From Yaniella halotolerans DSM 15476 (lineage in GTDB: Bacteria; Actinomycetota; Actinomycetes; Actinomycetales; Micrococcaceae), in assembly GCF_000420805.1 (NCBI RefSeq), contig NZ_ATVQ01000001.1, forward strand, positions 744,001 through 808,000: a stretch of DNA of 64,000 nt, read 5' to 3'. Position 1 is the first letter of the stretch; every line of letters starts with the position of its first letter. Of this stretch, positions 26,453 to 36,038 are shown one piece after another. The notes beneath the pieces are model-generated. The model worked only from the letters and a program-made list of their open reading frames with translations. It ran no database searches and was not told where the DNA came from. The position numbers and the translations under genes are program-made.

Positions 26453-28108
26453 TTAGTAGGCTTGTTGGCGCTGTTCCGTTACCAAATGGATCAGAGCAAA
26501 AGAGCCCTCGTTGATGGCATCGTAGCAAGCCTGGATCGCGTCCGAGATCTGAGAGTTCTCAGTCACCTTGATTCCGAAACCGCCGAAGGCTTTCGCCATG
26601 TCAGCAAAGTTCGGGTTCTGCAGCTGGGTGCCTGACACTCGGCCCGGGTAGTCGCGTTCCTGGTGGGTACGGATGGTGCCGTATTCCTGGTTGTCCATGA
26701 CGATGATGAACGGAGTCGCACCGTACTGGGTGGCGGTAGCGATTTCTTGTCCGTTCATGAGGAACTCGCCGTCACCGGCGATCGACACAACGCACTTCTC
26801 CGGGAAGTTCAGCGACGCTGATACAGCAGATGGGACAGAGTACCCCATGGAACCGTTGCGGGCTGAAATCAGTGAACCGTAGTGGTGGGTCGGGAAGTAG
26901 CGGTGCGCCCAGTTGGTGTGCTCGCCTGCACCGAAGGTAACCATCGCATCATATGGCAGCGTTGGCACGAGGTGCGCCATCATCGCGTCCATGGTGGCTG
27001 GGCCCTCGTTGAGGTTTTCGGTTGGCAGCGCAGCGAAGTCTTCCTGTTGCTGGCGCATCTTTGCCGTCCAAGATTCCCATTCAGGTTTATTCGGCAAGTC
27101 CATGCGCACCAGGTCGCGAACAAACTCGGCTGGTTTGGCCAGAATCTGGTGAGATACTGGGCCTGAACGACCGCGCAGTGCGGGGTCGACGGTGACCAGG
27201 AAGTTTTTCTTGTCCCAGTTCTGACGAATCGTGAAACCATCGGTGATCATATCGCCGGGTACCGTACCGACGAAGACCAGGAGGTCAGTTTCCTCGAGGA
27301 GATCGTAGGTTGGTTTCGGACGACCGTAGCCCATTGGTCCGACATAGGATGGCGAATCAAACGGGATAGTTCCCTGGGTACGCCATTCAACGGCGCCGGC
27401 AATCTTGTGGTCTTCCAACCAGGTGGACAGCTGCCGGGAGGCTTCGCTGGTCCAGTCGTTACCACCGGTAATGAAAAGTGGTTTTTCGGATTCCAACAGT
27501 GCGTCATGCAGCTGTTTCCAGTCGTCGACGGTCATACCGCCACCGGCAACCGGAATCTGCGGGTGGACGCGCGCATCGATCGGCTGGGTGATGATGTCTT
27601 CGGGCAGACCCACGACTACGGGGCCTGGGCGTCCGGAAGACGCGGCGAACATTGCTTCAGCAACGATTTCGGAAGCGCGTTCTGGGTGGTCGAGGACCAT
27701 GACGCGTTTTGTTCCGGTGCCGAACCAAGCGTGTGGATCGAATTCCTGGAAGGCTTCTTTTTCGCGGTGTTCGAATGGGATGAGGCCGACGAACAGCACC
27801 ATTGCTGTTGAGTCCTGCCATGCGGTGTGCAGTGCGACGTGAGCGTTAGCTGCACCGGGACCGCGGGTCACCATGGCGACACCGGGTGTCTGGTTGAGCT
27901 TGCCGTCTGCTTCAGCCATGTAGGTGGCTCCGCCTTCGTGGCGGCAGATGACGTTTTTGATCGGGGAATCAGCGAGTCCATCGAGGACGTCCAAATACGA
28001 TTCACCGGGGATCGAGTACACGCGTTCGACGCCGTGCGCTACCAGAGAGTCAACGATGACGTGTCCGGCAGATTTTTTCTGGCCATTACTGTTGAGTGGA
28101 TAACCCAT
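26453..28108 (-). CDS. Acetolactate synthase-like ThDP enzyme
   Basis: 551-residue ThDP enzyme. Catalytic Glu in CRHEGGATYMAEADG (near residue 58) and ThDP motif SIAGDGEFLMNGQEIATA with Asn in VMDNQEYGTIR. Length and layout match the acetolactate synthase large-subunit superfamily, but no small subunit is adjacent and the sequence is unlike typical IlvB, so benzoylformate or other 2-oxo acid decarboxylase activity is possible. AAGGAG lies upstream of the ATG at 28108. The gene is divergent from an NAD(P)-binding protein gene. Confidence 0.83.
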   Translation of the reverse strand: MGYPLNSNGQKKSAGHVIVDSLVAHGVERVYSIPGESYLDVLDGLADSPIKNVICRHEGGATYMAEADGKLNQTPGVAMVTRGPGAANAHVALHTAWQDSTAMVLFVGLIPFEHREKEAFQEFDPHAWFGTGTKRVMVLDHPERASEIVAEAMFAASSGRPGPVVVGLPEDIITQPIDARVHPQIPVAGGGMTVDDWKQLHDALLESEKPLFITGGNDWTSEASRQLSTWLEDHKIAGAVEWRTQGTIPFDSPSYVGPMGYGRPKPTYDLLEETDLLVFVGTVPGDMITDGFTIRQNWDKKNFLVTVDPALRGRSGPVSHQILAKPAEFVRDLVRMDLPNKPEWESWTAKMRQQQEDFAALPTENLNEGPATMDAMMAHLVPTLPYDAMVTFGAGEHTNWAHRYFPTHHYGSLISARNGSMGYSVPSAVSASLNFPEKCVVSIAGDGEFLMNGQEIATATQYGATPFIIVMDNQEYGTIRTHQERDYPGRVSGTQLQNPNFADMAKAFGGFGIKVTENSQISDAIQACYDAINEGSFALIHLVTEQRQQAY

Positions 28109-28297
28109 GAAATAGTGCTCCTTGACTGAAATACCTTGCGTTCAGCCCAGTCGCCATTGACATATGGGCAAGCGCTAACCTTTACAAAGTACCAGCCCTA
28201 GATGGAATATCTGCACTGTAACTCAACGTTTCAGTACATAAGACCATAAATATTCCCCCGTCGGCAGCACGCGGTGCTGCATTAGGAGAACTACAGA

Positions 28298-28966
28298 ATG
28301 TCGAATGTCATCATCGTCGGAGGCCACGGCAAAGTCGCGCAGTTAGCTACTCCCCTACTGGTGGAAGCCGGCCACAAGGTCACCTCGATTATCCGCAGTG
28401 CAGACCAAGAAGAGACCATCAAACAACTCGGGTCGACACCGTTGTTGCTGGATATCGAAACCTCAAATCAAGATGACCTAGCCAAGGCATTTGCCGGCCA
28501 AGACGCCGTTGTGTGGGCCGCCGGTGCCGGTGGTGGGAATCCCGACCGCACTTATGCCGTCGACCGTGACGCTGCGATCGCCTCGATGGATGCCGCACAA
28601 GGTGCCAATGCAATGCGCTACATCATGATTTCCTACCTTGGTGCTTCGCTGGAACACGGGGTAGATAAAGACAACTCGTTTTTCCCCTATGCCGAATCCA
28701 AAGCACTGGCCGATGAGCATCTGATGGACTCTGATTTGCACTGGACGATTCTTGGTCCGGGTTCGCTGACTTTGGAAGACCCCTCGAACACGATCCGCCG
28801 CGTGGGTCGGATGTCCGACGACAGCCTCGGTGAGAACGATTCAAAAGACACCTCCCGTGCGAATGTGGCAAATGCGATTGCTGCCGCGCTGAGCTCAGAG
28901 AAATCCGTCAATAACATCGTGGACTTCGTCGACGGCGATACCCCGATCGAAGATATCTTCCGCTAA
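28298..28966 (+). CDS. NAD(P)-binding epimerase-like (atypical SDR) protein
   Basis: 222 residues with an N-terminal Rossmann motif IVGGHGKVAQLATPLL and the atypical-SDR features DAVVWAAGAGGGNPDRT and MRYIMISYLGAS; no classical YxxxK dyad is visible in the usual context, though YAESKALADEHL follows. Resembles the YwnB/YhfK family of NAD(P)H-binding proteins. AGGAGAA lies upstream of the ATG. Followed at once by a strong terminator. Confidence 0.83.
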   Translation: MSNVIIVGGHGKVAQLATPLLVEAGHKVTSIIRSADQEETIKQLGSTPLLLDIETSNQDDLAKAFAGQDAVVWAAGAGGGNPDRTYAVDRDAAIASMDAAQGANAMRYIMISYLGASLEHGVDKDNSFFPYAESKALADEHLMDSDLHWTILGPGSLTLEDPSNTIRRVGRMSDDSLGENDSKDTSRANVANAIAAALSSEKSVNNIVDFVDGDTPIEDIFR

Positions 28967-28983
28967 AAACATTCTCTATAAAC

Positions 28984-29023
28984 AAAGGGCGCTTGGAGAC
29001 CGGTGAGTCCCCAAGCGCCCTTT
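28984..29023. terminator. Bidirectional terminator
   Basis: A 13-base stem pairs 28984-28996 with 29011-29023 (core GGGCGCTTGG with CCAAGCGCCC), followed by TTTTCTCT on the plus strand and TTTGTTTATA on the minus strand. It serves both the NAD(P)-binding gene and the LANTG gene that converges on it. Confidence 0.85.
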
Positions 29024-29057
29024 TCTCTGCAATTATTCAGTGCAGCACATAATTTTC

Positions 29058-29810
29058 CTACACGGACTTGCGACTACGCAGCACCAGGACCGCCCCCACA
29101 CCGATGGCCGCAAGCGCGATCAAAACACCAATCGCGATGTTCGCCCCGGTATTCGCCAGGAAGCCATCGGAGGACTGGTCTCCTGATGCATCTGTATTGT
29201 CAGCTCCGTTTGAGTTATCCGTTCCTTTTGAGCTGTCGGCCCCTTCGGAGTCGGTTCCAGCATCATCGCCGGTATCACCCCCACCATCACCGGCCTGAGA
29301 GTCACCGTCCGTCCCTGAACCACTACCGTCGCTGCCCTGACCATCATCAGGAGCGGTGGTTGAGTCTTCGTCAGGATCAGGGGATGCTTCGTCGTCGGGG
29401 TCTTGAGTTGAACCATCCCCAGGGTCGTTTGCGCCTACCAACGGCGCCAAGTACCGCTCGGTATCTGCGGCCGTATTGAGCGCGATGTCGTAGTCTTCTA
29501 AGACGTCACTGGGCAGTTGGACTTGGAAGTCGGTGGTACCAGCGTCATCGAGTTCGTATTGTTCGATGAAGACGACATCGTCGGTGGCGGGATCGGCCGC
29601 GTCGGCGTCGTCCTTCAGGATCAGCACGGTGAGCGGCTCCCCGGCCAGAGCGTCCGATGAGCTGATGGTCACGGATGCGGTAGTTGAGTCGCCGGGCTCA
29701 GCTTGGTGGCTCAAGACTGGGACATCGGTGGTGGCCGCGGTTGCGGTACCAGCGCCCAGCAGGCCACATGCGACAGTCAGCCAGGATGCCACGATTGTGC
29801 GTGTTTTCAT
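29058..29810 (-). CDS. Sortase-anchored (LANTG) surface protein
   Basis: 250 residues: signal peptide (MKTRTIVASWLTVACGLLGAG, cleavage near ATAA), a folded domain of about 115 residues with beta-sandwich character, a long linker of Asp, Gly, Ser and Thr, and a C-terminal cell-wall sorting signal LANTG, membrane helix and RSRKSV tail. GGAGGAG lies upstream of the ATG at 29810. Only two bases separate it from the 1977-residue gene upstream, so the two are one operon, and this small anchored protein may dock the large partner at the wall (inference). Confidence 0.85.
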   Translation of the reverse strand: MKTRTIVASWLTVACGLLGAGTATAATTDVPVLSHQAEPGDSTTASVTISSSDALAGEPLTVLILKDDADAADPATDDVVFIEQYELDDAGTTDFQVQLPSDVLEDYDIALNTAADTERYLAPLVGANDPGDGSTQDPDDEASPDPDEDSTTAPDDGQGSDGSGSGTDGDSQAGDGGGDTGDDAGTDSEGADSSKGTDNSNGADNTDASGDQSSDGFLANTGANIAIGVLIALAAIGVGAVLVLRSRKSV

Positions 29811-29812
29811 GT

Positions 29813-32630
29813 TCAGTTCTCCTCCGGTGCATTGACCAGCATCGGGCGCTGTGTGGTGTCGTTCCATTGCCAGGTGTTCTCGAAATCCCATCCCAACGTT
29901 TCGATCCAAGTTTGCGGATCGGTCGCTTCTTCGGTGGTCAGTGTTGCGCCCCGCTGTGTGTCAGGGCCTTCTTCGGGCACCGATTCCTTGTCGACCGCCA
30001 GGGTTTCCACCGCGTAGTTATTGAGCATGGTTGCAGTGTGGCCGTCGCGAACCCGACCAACGATGCGGCTGGCCTGGGACCCTGCGGTCACCGATGGATT
30101 CAGTGCCACACTATTTTGGATGGTCGTACCGGTGTAGCCGTACCCGGTGATGCCACCCGCGTTGGGTTCGTTCCCTACGGTTTCCACCGCACCTGCCGCA
30201 TACACCCGGTCGGTGGTGCTGCCTTCTGCAGTAATCCCGATGACGCCGCCTGCTTGGCGGTGGCCATCCGCTGTGACATCGGCGGTCGAGTAGGTGTCGG
30301 TCACGGTGCCGTAGGAGTAGCCCACGACTCCGCCGACGGTGGCATGACCGATGATTTCACCGGAGGTCCAGACTTCTGCGACCGTCCCTCGGTTGGTATC
30401 GACCAGTAGGCCGGTATTTTCGGCGGTGTTGGTCACCGTTGCATTGGCCAGGCCCACGTTGCGAATGGTGCCCGAGTTTTCAACAAACAGTCCTCCAACG
30501 TCCGAGGTGTACCCGGTGATGGTGTGGCCTGCGCCGTCGAAGGTTCCGCTGAAGCCCTCAGGTGCCAACTGTTCTTGGTCGACGCCGGTGAGATCCAGTG
30601 ATTCGGTCAGACGGAAGTCCTCGGACGGTTGTGCGGTGACTTTTGCCAGGTCGGCTGCTTCGCCGATCAGCAGGTAGCCGTCTTCATCCCGTTCCAGAGC
30701 TTCCTCTTCTGGCTGTTCTTCTTCTGGTTGTTCTTCCTCTTCAGGCTGCTCGTCAGCGCCGGTCTGTTCGTCGTCTTCGGATGGTTCCTCCTCGTTGGAT
30801 TCATCATCCTCATCGATCGGTGGGACCGGTTCGCCGGTGTAGTTTTCTGGCACAACCTGCAACACAGGGCGCGCCGCGTCGTCGTCCCACTGCCAGACGG
30901 ATTCCATGTCCCAGCCCAACGTGTCAGTGTAGAAGGCCGATTCACCGAGATCCGTTGTCGTTGCGGTGGCGCCCATCCAGGTGTTGGCACCTGTGTCGGA
31001 TTCGGTAACCGCGTTGGTATCCACGGTTTCTGCGGCCCAGTTATTCTCCAACGTGGCGGTGTGCCCGCTGAAGACTCGACCGAGGATCCTGTGGGTGTAG
31101 CTTGGCGCATGCAGGCTCGGGTTGGCGGCCAGCACGTTACTGATCACGGTGTCCGTATAGCCGTATCCAACCACACCACCAATATTGCGAGTTTCAGCCG
31201 AAACCGCGCCTGTGGAGTAGACGTTTTCGGTGGTCGATCCGGCAAGCGCCACACCGACCACGCCGCCGGCTTCTGTTGAGCGAGAGTGGACGTCGGCTGT
31301 GGAGTAGGCGTTGAGCAAGCTGCCACCCGAATCACCAACCACACCGCCCACGCGGCTTGTGCCATCGACGGTTCCTGTGGTGTAGACGGTATGCATTTCG
31401 CCATTGTTCACGTTGGCGATAATACCCACGCGTCCGCCTTCCAAATCGACCTCGGCGTCCGTCACGGCGAGGTCATAGATCGCACCGTTGTTGATATTGA
31501 ACAGACCACCGGTCTGCGAGGTAAGCCCGGTGATCGTATGACCGTTGCCATCGAGTTCACCGGTGAATGGCCGCAGCCCACCCAGTGGTTCCCACCCCTG
31601 AACCTTGGACAACTCCAGATCTGCGGTCAGCACGTACTGTTCGTCAGGGTACTGCGTGATCTGTTGGAGTTCTTCGGCGCTGTCGATCTCGTAGTAGCCG
31701 TCAGCATTGGGTTCTCCGGCAGGTTGTTGTGCCCGGTGTTCTTCAGGATTGACCTGCAGAACCGGCCGTTGGGCATCAGCATTCCATTGCCAATCCTCGG
31801 CGAAGTCCCAACCGAGATCCTCGGTGTAGAGGTCCTGGCTCTGGGTTGCTTCAGCCTCGACGACGCGACCCTTCCAGTTGTCTTCGGCGGGCTCATCGGA
31901 CAGTGTCTCCACACTGATGTAGCCGGCATCGCTGGCCAACAGACCGGACAAGGTTGCGGTCTGGCCGTTGAGCACGCGCCCAACAACCGCGTGTGCATAC
32001 TGCGGGCCGGTCACGGACTCATTGAGTGAGATCGCGTCGTGTACCTCGGTGCCGCTGTAGCCGTAGCCGACCACGCCACCAACGTTGCGAGTGTCTGCGG
32101 TGACGTTACCGGTCGAGTACACCCGTTCGGTATCGGAGCCGCCCAGGGCCACTGCGACGACGCCGCCGGCCTCGGTGGTTCGTGATCGCACATCCGCGGT
32201 CGAGTAGGTGTCGGTGATGGTTCCGGTGGAGTCACCGACCACGCCACCAACGCGTCCCTGCCCGGTAATCGAACCTGACGTCCAGGAGTTTTCGATGGTG
32301 CCTTCGTTGAAGTCAGCCAGCAGGCCAATCGTGCCCTGCGCGGTATCGACTTCGGCGTCTTCGACCGCCAGGTTGCGAATGGTTCCCTCGTTGACGGCAA
32401 ACACGCCACCGCCGCCGTTATCGGTCGGCTGGTATCCGGTAATGCTGTGACCTTGTCCGTCAAAGACCCCGGTGAATGGTGTGGTGCCGGCACCGATCTG
32501 CGAGCGCGGACTGTCGTCCAGTTCCAAATCGTTCATGAGCACGTAGTGGCCGTTAGGGTTCCAGCGAATATTCTCCGCATCTTCCCAGGTCCGCAGTTCA
32601 AATGGGTCTTCTGCGGTGCCGCCACCGAGC
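29813..32630 (-). repeat. Three coding GLUG-type repeat modules
   Basis: The last half of the giant protein is a triplicated unit of about 290 residues, lying roughly at 31745-32630, 30840-31745 and 29813-30690. Each unit holds a (T/S)G(V/E/T)(F/L)DG(Q/N/A)GH(S/T)ITGY-like start, then GG(V/L)F(A/N/V), a VGGVVGDS or VGGVVGYS motif, TYSTADV, VGYGY, and ends LGWD(F/M)...WQW(N/D)...RP(V/M)L. An acidic Glu/Asp/Gln/Pro linker lies before the third copy. Such repeats occur in bacterial adhesins and peptidases and form beta-helical stalks. Confidence 0.75.
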
Positions 32631-35600
32631 ATGCCCTGGCGCAGTTCCATTGGTGCACGCAGTGGGACTCCGGAGCCCAGCTCATCCCAGACAAACAGTT
32701 TTGCGGTCGCGGAGGTCGGCAGCTCGAGTGGTTCATCGAAGCTGACGAACTGCTCGGTGCCTCGGTGATCCAGTTCGACTTCTTCCACCCGAAGGTCCAA
32801 GAGTTCTTGTTCGTCGTAATCATACGAGGCCACAGCAACCGTAACGTCGTCACGAGCACCCGGATAGCTCAGCAGGCCAACGCCTTCGAGCTGGTGGTCG
32901 GAGATTTTGGTTGAGCTGATGTCCCAGACACCTTCGGGCTGGTCCACCACGAATTCGTCAACGACGTCGCCGTCAACCGTGTAGGTGGTCATTGTCAGAC
33001 CGTCGTCGGTAATTTCCAGGGCGGCGCCCATTTGGTCGTTGTCGTCATAGACGATGTCGTCCCACCAGAAGGCCTGGTTCTCATAGAATTTTGGTCCCGA
33101 TGAACCCATGGTCACATAGGTGGTACCGGCGGCGTATTCTTCCGCGGATTCGGCCAGGGCCTCTCCCCCGATGATCGTGGAGCGTTTATATACGTGGTCG
33201 TGTCCACCGATGTAGAGGTCCACGCCCAACTGATCGAGGGTCTCGGTAACCAGGGCGCGGTCGGTTGCCATACCGGCATCATCGGCGTGGCCGCCCCCGT
33301 AGTAGGAGAAGTGCCCGGTGACGACCTTCCACGATTTATCCGTGGCGCGCATGTCATCGACCAGCCAGTCCAACTGCGTTTGCAGATCGTAGTTCGAGTT
33401 CAACACGGAGACGTGGATGTCACCGTGGTCGAACGAATAGTTGGATTCGCCAACTTCACTACCGTTTTTGGGGTGGTTGTACATGCCGCGGAAAATGGCG
33501 TTGCGTTCCGGTGAGACTTCGTTGAATTCTTTGTCCCCGTAGGCTTCGTGGTTGCCCGCCATGGTGGCCAGGCGCAGGTCTAGGTCGTCTAAGACCCAGT
33601 CGTAGAGCTGTTCCCAGTACTGGCCGCGACCGGCATTATCCACGAAGTCGCCGACCTGCAGCATCGTGTGGCCGCCAGGTTTTTGTTCTCGGACGGTCTC
33701 GAGCGCTGCGGTGAAGAGTTCGTGTTCAGCCTGGTCATTGGAATTTACCTGCAGGTCACCCATCACATACAGCGGTGAGTTGTCGTCCCCGCCGGAGATG
33801 AATTCACCCTGGGGTTCGGTCCAATCGCCATCAGCGCTAACACCAAAACGATACTGGTAGCGCTGATTTTCTTCGAGGCCCTCAAACGTAAATTCATGTG
33901 AGCGCAACGGTTGGCCGGTAATCGAGTCCTGGTAGTTCTCGGCGTCGGTGCCAATGGTGTCGATTTCAAAGACTTGTTCGGCGTCGGACCGTACCGTGAT
34001 GGCGTCTGACCAGTCAGAAGAGCCCACCGGCAAGGCTTGCGCCCACGTTTCGGTGATCTGCACATCGGTGTTGACCGATACTCCCGTTTGATCGCCGGTT
34101 TCGCCGACAGTTGCGGTGGAACCAAAGTATTGGAACACACCGTCGGGATCCAACTGATCCTGGCTGATCTCAATGCGTTTGATATCCGCTGCGGTGTTGC
34201 CTTCGCCGTCGGTGGCGTGCGTGACGATCAAGTGGTCCGAGTAGCTCGAGATATCAAAGCCGTCGTCTCGCAGCTCCACTTCACCGGCCGCATCATACAC
34301 CGTGGTTTCGATAGTGGGCTCTGCACCAGAGTCGTCGGTCGCCTCAACTGCCGGCAGCTCGATGCGCTCCCCATATGTCGCAGATGCGGCGGTTTCTGCC
34401 ACCTCGAGTTCAGGAGCATAATCCGCTCCGCGAGTCGCCTCACCAATCCAGACAGGCGACGAGATGATTTCATCGCCGTCGGCCTGGGTCGCTTTGAGCC
34501 AGTAGTAGTCTCCGTCTGCAACCTCCAGGGTGGCATCCAGGCTGATCTGGTTGCCACCCTCCGGGGTGAATTCGTGTGCGACGTCGCCACCGTTGGTGTA
34601 GACCACAACGGTTTCAAAAGCTTCATCTTCGCCAGCGTCTACTAGTTCAATGTTGAGCTCTAACTGGCTGGTATCGCTGGACAGGATGGAGCCCATTTGC
34701 TCGCCGTTAGCGTCCATTTGCAACGAGGCATCCACGTCGAATGTGGTGTACATGCTGCGGTCTCGCATGGCCTGGTAGAGGCTATCGATGCTGTGCTCTT
34801 CGGCCCAGACGCCGGTGTGCGCCGGGTTGCCGGTTACCCAGGTGGCGTTGTGTTCATCGCCGGACCAGACCGGGGCCAAGTGCCAGCCGGCGTCGAGGGC
34901 TTTGACGAAGTGGTCGTGATAATTCGGTGTTTTGTACTCAAACAGCGGGATCTGTTCGTCGACCTCAGGGGTGAGGTGACTAAACCCGAAGTGCCCGTGA
35001 TTGGTGGCCGGGTGGTTGAACTGCCCGATGGCATCCGGATCCATGGTGAGACGGGACATCACAGTGGGGACATCCCACATCAGGTGGCCGGTACCCCAGT
35101 CGCCGCCACCTTCAGATTTGGCGGTCAGAAACCAGTCGGTGTTGAAGATGTTCATATGGCCGCTGGAGTTATACCACGTGACCTCTTCACCAATCAGTGC
35201 CTGCAGATGATCACTGGTCGCGTTGAATTCATCGGCTGCTTCGTGGCTGTAGGACCATTCGTCCGAGTGCGAGGCGTAGCGATCTTCAGTAAAAGCATCC
35301 GCATTGCGCAGATCAAAGACGACGTCGTGATCGGTCACGCCAAAGAAGTCGACGTTGGCATTTTCTGCCACGTGTTCCATCGCATCGGTGGGAAGCTGCA
35401 CACCATCACTGATCGCGGTGTGCGAGTGGATTTCTGCACGGAAGTGTTGTTTGCCGAGATGTTGTGCTCGTTCGGCGTCTTCTTCAGCGATCGTGATGCG
35501 GGGACTCACCTCAGATTCGGCAAAATCTTCATCTTCAGTGTGGTCGTGCTCCCCGGCAGTTTTTCCAAGCTCGCGTGGATCGTGTTCCTCGGTCTCAGGG

Positions 35601-35746
35601 ACCGCCAGGTCTTGGGCTGCAGCTTCTTGGGTGCCTGATTCGGCCCAGGTGGGGAAGACCAGCAGGCCGGCGGTTAGCGCGGCACCGGTGAGCACCGCTG
35701 CAGAACGGCAACTCGCCTTCTTCCAAAACGTTCGTTGAGACGCCAC
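29813..35746 (-). CDS. Giant exported PHP/metallophosphoesterase protein with GLUG repeats
   Basis: 1977 residues from a GTG with GAGGAG five bases upstream. Order: signal peptide (AAVLTGAALTAGLLVFPTWA); a PHP-type domain with RAEIHSHTAISDG and FGVTDHD, near residues 90-330; a fibronectin/purple-acid-phosphatase-like N-domain; a calcineurin-type metallophosphoesterase with YVMGDLQVN, VGDFVDN, AGNHEAYGD and IGGHDHVYKR, about residues 650-920; then three GLUG-type modules up to the C-terminus, separated by acidic linkers. No membrane anchor or LPXTG is present, unlike its downstream neighbour. It probably acts outside the cell on phosphate esters such as nucleotides or teichoic acids; the substrate is unknown. 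Confidence 0.85.
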   Translation of the reverse strand: MASQRTFWKKASCRSAAVLTGAALTAGLLVFPTWAESGTQEAAAQDLAVPETEEHDPRELGKTAGEHDHTEDEDFAESEVSPRITIAEEDAERAQHLGKQHFRAEIHSHTAISDGVQLPTDAMEHVAENANVDFFGVTDHDVVFDLRNADAFTEDRYASHSDEWSYSHEAADEFNATSDHLQALIGEEVTWYNSSGHMNIFNTDWFLTAKSEGGGDWGTGHLMWDVPTVMSRLTMDPDAIGQFNHPATNHGHFGFSHLTPEVDEQIPLFEYKTPNYHDHFVKALDAGWHLAPVWSGDEHNATWVTGNPAHTGVWAEEHSIDSLYQAMRDRSMYTTFDVDASLQMDANGEQMGSILSSDTSQLELNIELVDAGEDEAFETVVVYTNGGDVAHEFTPEGGNQISLDATLEVADGDYYWLKATQADGDEIISSPVWIGEATRGADYAPELEVAETAASATYGERIELPAVEATDDSGAEPTIETTVYDAAGEVELRDDGFDISSYSDHLIVTHATDGEGNTAADIKRIEISQDQLDPDGVFQYFGSTATVGETGDQTGVSVNTDVQITETWAQALPVGSSDWSDAITVRSDAEQVFEIDTIGTDAENYQDSITGQPLRSHEFTFEGLEENQRYQYRFGVSADGDWTEPQGEFISGGDDNSPLYVMGDLQVNSNDQAEHELFTAALETVREQKPGGHTMLQVGDFVDNAGRGQYWEQLYDWVLDDLDLRLATMAGNHEAYGDKEFNEVSPERNAIFRGMYNHPKNGSEVGESNYSFDHGDIHVSVLNSNYDLQTQLDWLVDDMRATDKSWKVVTGHFSYYGGGHADDAGMATDRALVTETLDQLGVDLYIGGHDHVYKRSTIIGGEALAESAEEYAAGTTYVTMGSSGPKFYENQAFWWDDIVYDDNDQMGAALEITDDGLTMTTYTVDGDVVDEFVVDQPEGVWDISSTKISDHQLEGVGLLSYPGARDDVTVAVASYDYDEQELLDLRVEEVELDHRGTEQFVSFDEPLELPTSATAKLFVWDELGSGVPLRAPMELRQGMLGGGTAEDPFELRTWEDAENIRWNPNGHYVLMNDLELDDSPRSQIGAGTTPFTGVFDGQGHSITGYQPTDNGGGGVFAVNEGTIRNLAVEDAEVDTAQGTIGLLADFNEGTIENSWTSGSITGQGRVGGVVGDSTGTITDTYSTADVRSRTTEAGGVVAVALGGSDTERVYSTGNVTADTRNVGGVVGYGYSGTEVHDAISLNESVTGPQYAHAVVGRVLNGQTATLSGLLASDAGYISVETLSDEPAEDNWKGRVVEAEATQSQDLYTEDLGWDFAEDWQWNADAQRPVLQVNPEEHRAQQPAGEPNADGYYEIDSAEELQQITQYPDEQYVLTADLELSKVQGWEPLGGLRPFTGELDGNGHTITGLTSQTGGLFNINNGAIYDLAVTDAEVDLEGGRVGIIANVNNGEMHTVYTTGTVDGTSRVGGVVGDSGGSLLNAYSTADVHSRSTEAGGVVGVALAGSTTENVYSTGAVSAETRNIGGVVGYGYTDTVISNVLAANPSLHAPSYTHRILGRVFSGHTATLENNWAAETVDTNAVTESDTGANTWMGATATTTDLGESAFYTDTLGWDMESVWQWDDDAARPVLQVVPENYTGEPVPPIDEDDESNEEEPSEDDEQTGADEQPEEEEQPEEEQPEEEALERDEDGYLLIGEAADLAKVTAQPSEDFRLTESLDLTGVDQEQLAPEGFSGTFDGAGHTITGYTSDVGGLFVENSGTIRNVGLANATVTNTAENTGLLVDTNRGTVAEVWTSGEIIGHATVGGVVGYSYGTVTDTYSTADVTADGHRQAGGVIGITAEGSTTDRVYAAGAVETVGNEPNAGGITGYGYTGTTIQNSVALNPSVTAGSQASRIVGRVRDGHTATMLNNYAVETLAVDKESVPEEGPDTQRGATLTTEEATDPQTWIETLGWDFENTWQWNDTTQRPMLVNAPEEN

Positions 35747-36038
35747 AAATACTCCTCTTTTGATGTGAGACTTTTTGAGACTAAAGAGCATGCATGACGA
35801 CTCGGCGATTTCTAGGTGAACGTTCAACGAATTCACAGGTAAGCGTGGACAGATGCACGGCAAATGTGACAAACCTCTAGCTGACGTGGCCAGTTGCCAC
35901 TGGAGTCACCCAACGGTAGCTTGTCTTTGCAGTGACGTGAGACACTGGGAGGACCTTCCCGCGGAGCTTTGGCACACGATTGTGCCGCAAAGTTTTCCGC
36001 ATTGACGCTCAGAATGTTCTATCTGCAAAGGAGGCCGC

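Noticed and set aside
29813-32630. CRISPR or DNA-level tandem repeat in the giant gene
   Set aside because: The three copies are about 900 bases each, diverged at DNA level and coding throughout; no short direct repeats with spacers exist.
34697-35638. 313-codon open frame on the plus strand inside the giant exported protein gene
   Set aside because: It is antisense to the PHP domain of a gene with clear domains and a good start, has no recognisable motifs, and similar shadows occur along the entire gene.
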